Made by a program: the position numbers and the translations under genes. A DNA stretch of 6,343 nucleotides from Methanomethylovorans sp. (GTDB lineage: Archaea; Halobacteriota; Methanosarcinia; Methanosarcinales; Methanosarcinaceae). This document shows, piece after piece, positions 6,262 to 6,343 of the stretch. How positions within the stretch are numbered: the stretch's first letter is position 1; each line of letters begins with the position of its first letter. Under the pieces are notes generated by a model. It was not told the origin of the DNA, ran no database searches, and saw nothing but the letters and a program-made list of their open reading frames with translations. Location of the stretch: contig JAHFZE010000080.1 in assembly GCA_020854785.1 (NCBI GenBank), positions 1 through 6,343 on the forward strand. Reading direction: 5' to 3'.

Positions 6262-6267
6262 ACCCCC
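6262..6267 (-). promoter_or_regulatory. Possible ribosome binding site for the inner start of the first Rieske gene
   Basis: GGGGGT on the minus strand lies 7-8 nt before ATG 6254 and can pair with the archaeal anti-SD through one G:U. ATG 6269 has no purine-rich site before it. The predicted transcription start falls close to this motif, so it may be partly outside the transcript. Confidence 0.35.
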
Positions 6268-6279
6268 ATATAAGCAGGG

Positions 6280-6294
6280 TTATAAAATTATAAA
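6280..6294 (-). promoter_or_regulatory. TATA-box region of the Rieske/disulfide reductase operon
   Basis: On the minus strand the stretch holds two overlapping archaeal TATA-like boxes, TTTATAAT (6294-6287) and TTTTATAA (6287-6280). It is the only strongly AT-rich block upstream of the operon. With the usual ~25 nt distance, transcription would start near 6256-6267, giving a very short leader or none before ATG 6254. Because the tract is nearly symmetrical in A/T, a promoter for a gene to the right on the plus strand cannot be excluded. No clear BRE or operator is visible. Confidence 0.5.
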
Positions 6295-6343
6295 TAATTG
6301 TCGTGGATAGACGGGAAATAGATCCTGTCGGCAGGAAAGGACT

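Noticed and set aside
6314..6325. GGA-N6-TCC resembling an NrpR nitrogen-control operator
   Set aside because: The methanogen NrpR site is GGAA-N6-TTCC; this match lacks the inner pair in one arm and lies by a non-nif operon, so chance is likely.

Overview
The window looks like chromosomal DNA of a methanogenic archaeon, most likely of the Methanosarcinales (Methanosarcina, Methanolobus or a relative). This is inferred from four things: nifK-nifE-nifN in tandem, an unusually NifK-like NifN, an AT-rich TATA-type promoter, and a small FTR-type disulfide reductase of the kind known from methanogens. No 16S rRNA or species-specific marker is present, so the genus is not settled.

Left half (1-4032, + strand): the 3' end of a molybdenum nitrogenase operon. 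It holds the C-terminal ~374 residues of NifK (the gene enters from the left edge), complete NifE (18 nt after nifK) and complete NifN (ATGA overlap with nifE). NifK is the beta subunit of the MoFe protein; NifE and NifN form the scaffold on which the FeMo-cofactor precursor matures. nifH, nifD and the operon promoter lie outside the window.

Middle (4033-4072): a 40-nt convergent intergenic gap with a hairpin. On the minus strand the hairpin is followed by a T-rich tract, so it most plausibly terminates the right-hand operon.

Right half (4073 to about 6269, - strand): a tight six-gene redox operon, read right to left: three tandem small soluble Rieske [2Fe-2S] proteins, a glutaredoxin-like CPWC protein, a ferredoxin:thioredoxin reductase-like [4Fe-4S] disulfide reductase, and an FMN nitroreductase-family protein. 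Gaps are 23, 16, -4, 12 and -4 nt. A TATA-like element lies just upstream of the first Rieske gene. By inference this is a small electron-transfer chain: one-electron Rieske carriers feed the FTR-like enzyme, which reduces the glutaredoxin-like protein, with a flavoprotein as partner or end user. The combination, the bc1-style cysteine pairs in soluble Rieske proteins, and the CWC (not CHC) active site of the FTR-like enzyme are the most unusual features here.

A second point of interest is that NifN keeps, at exact NifK spacing, all four residues that hold the beta side of the nitrogenase P-cluster, unlike Azotobacter NifN.
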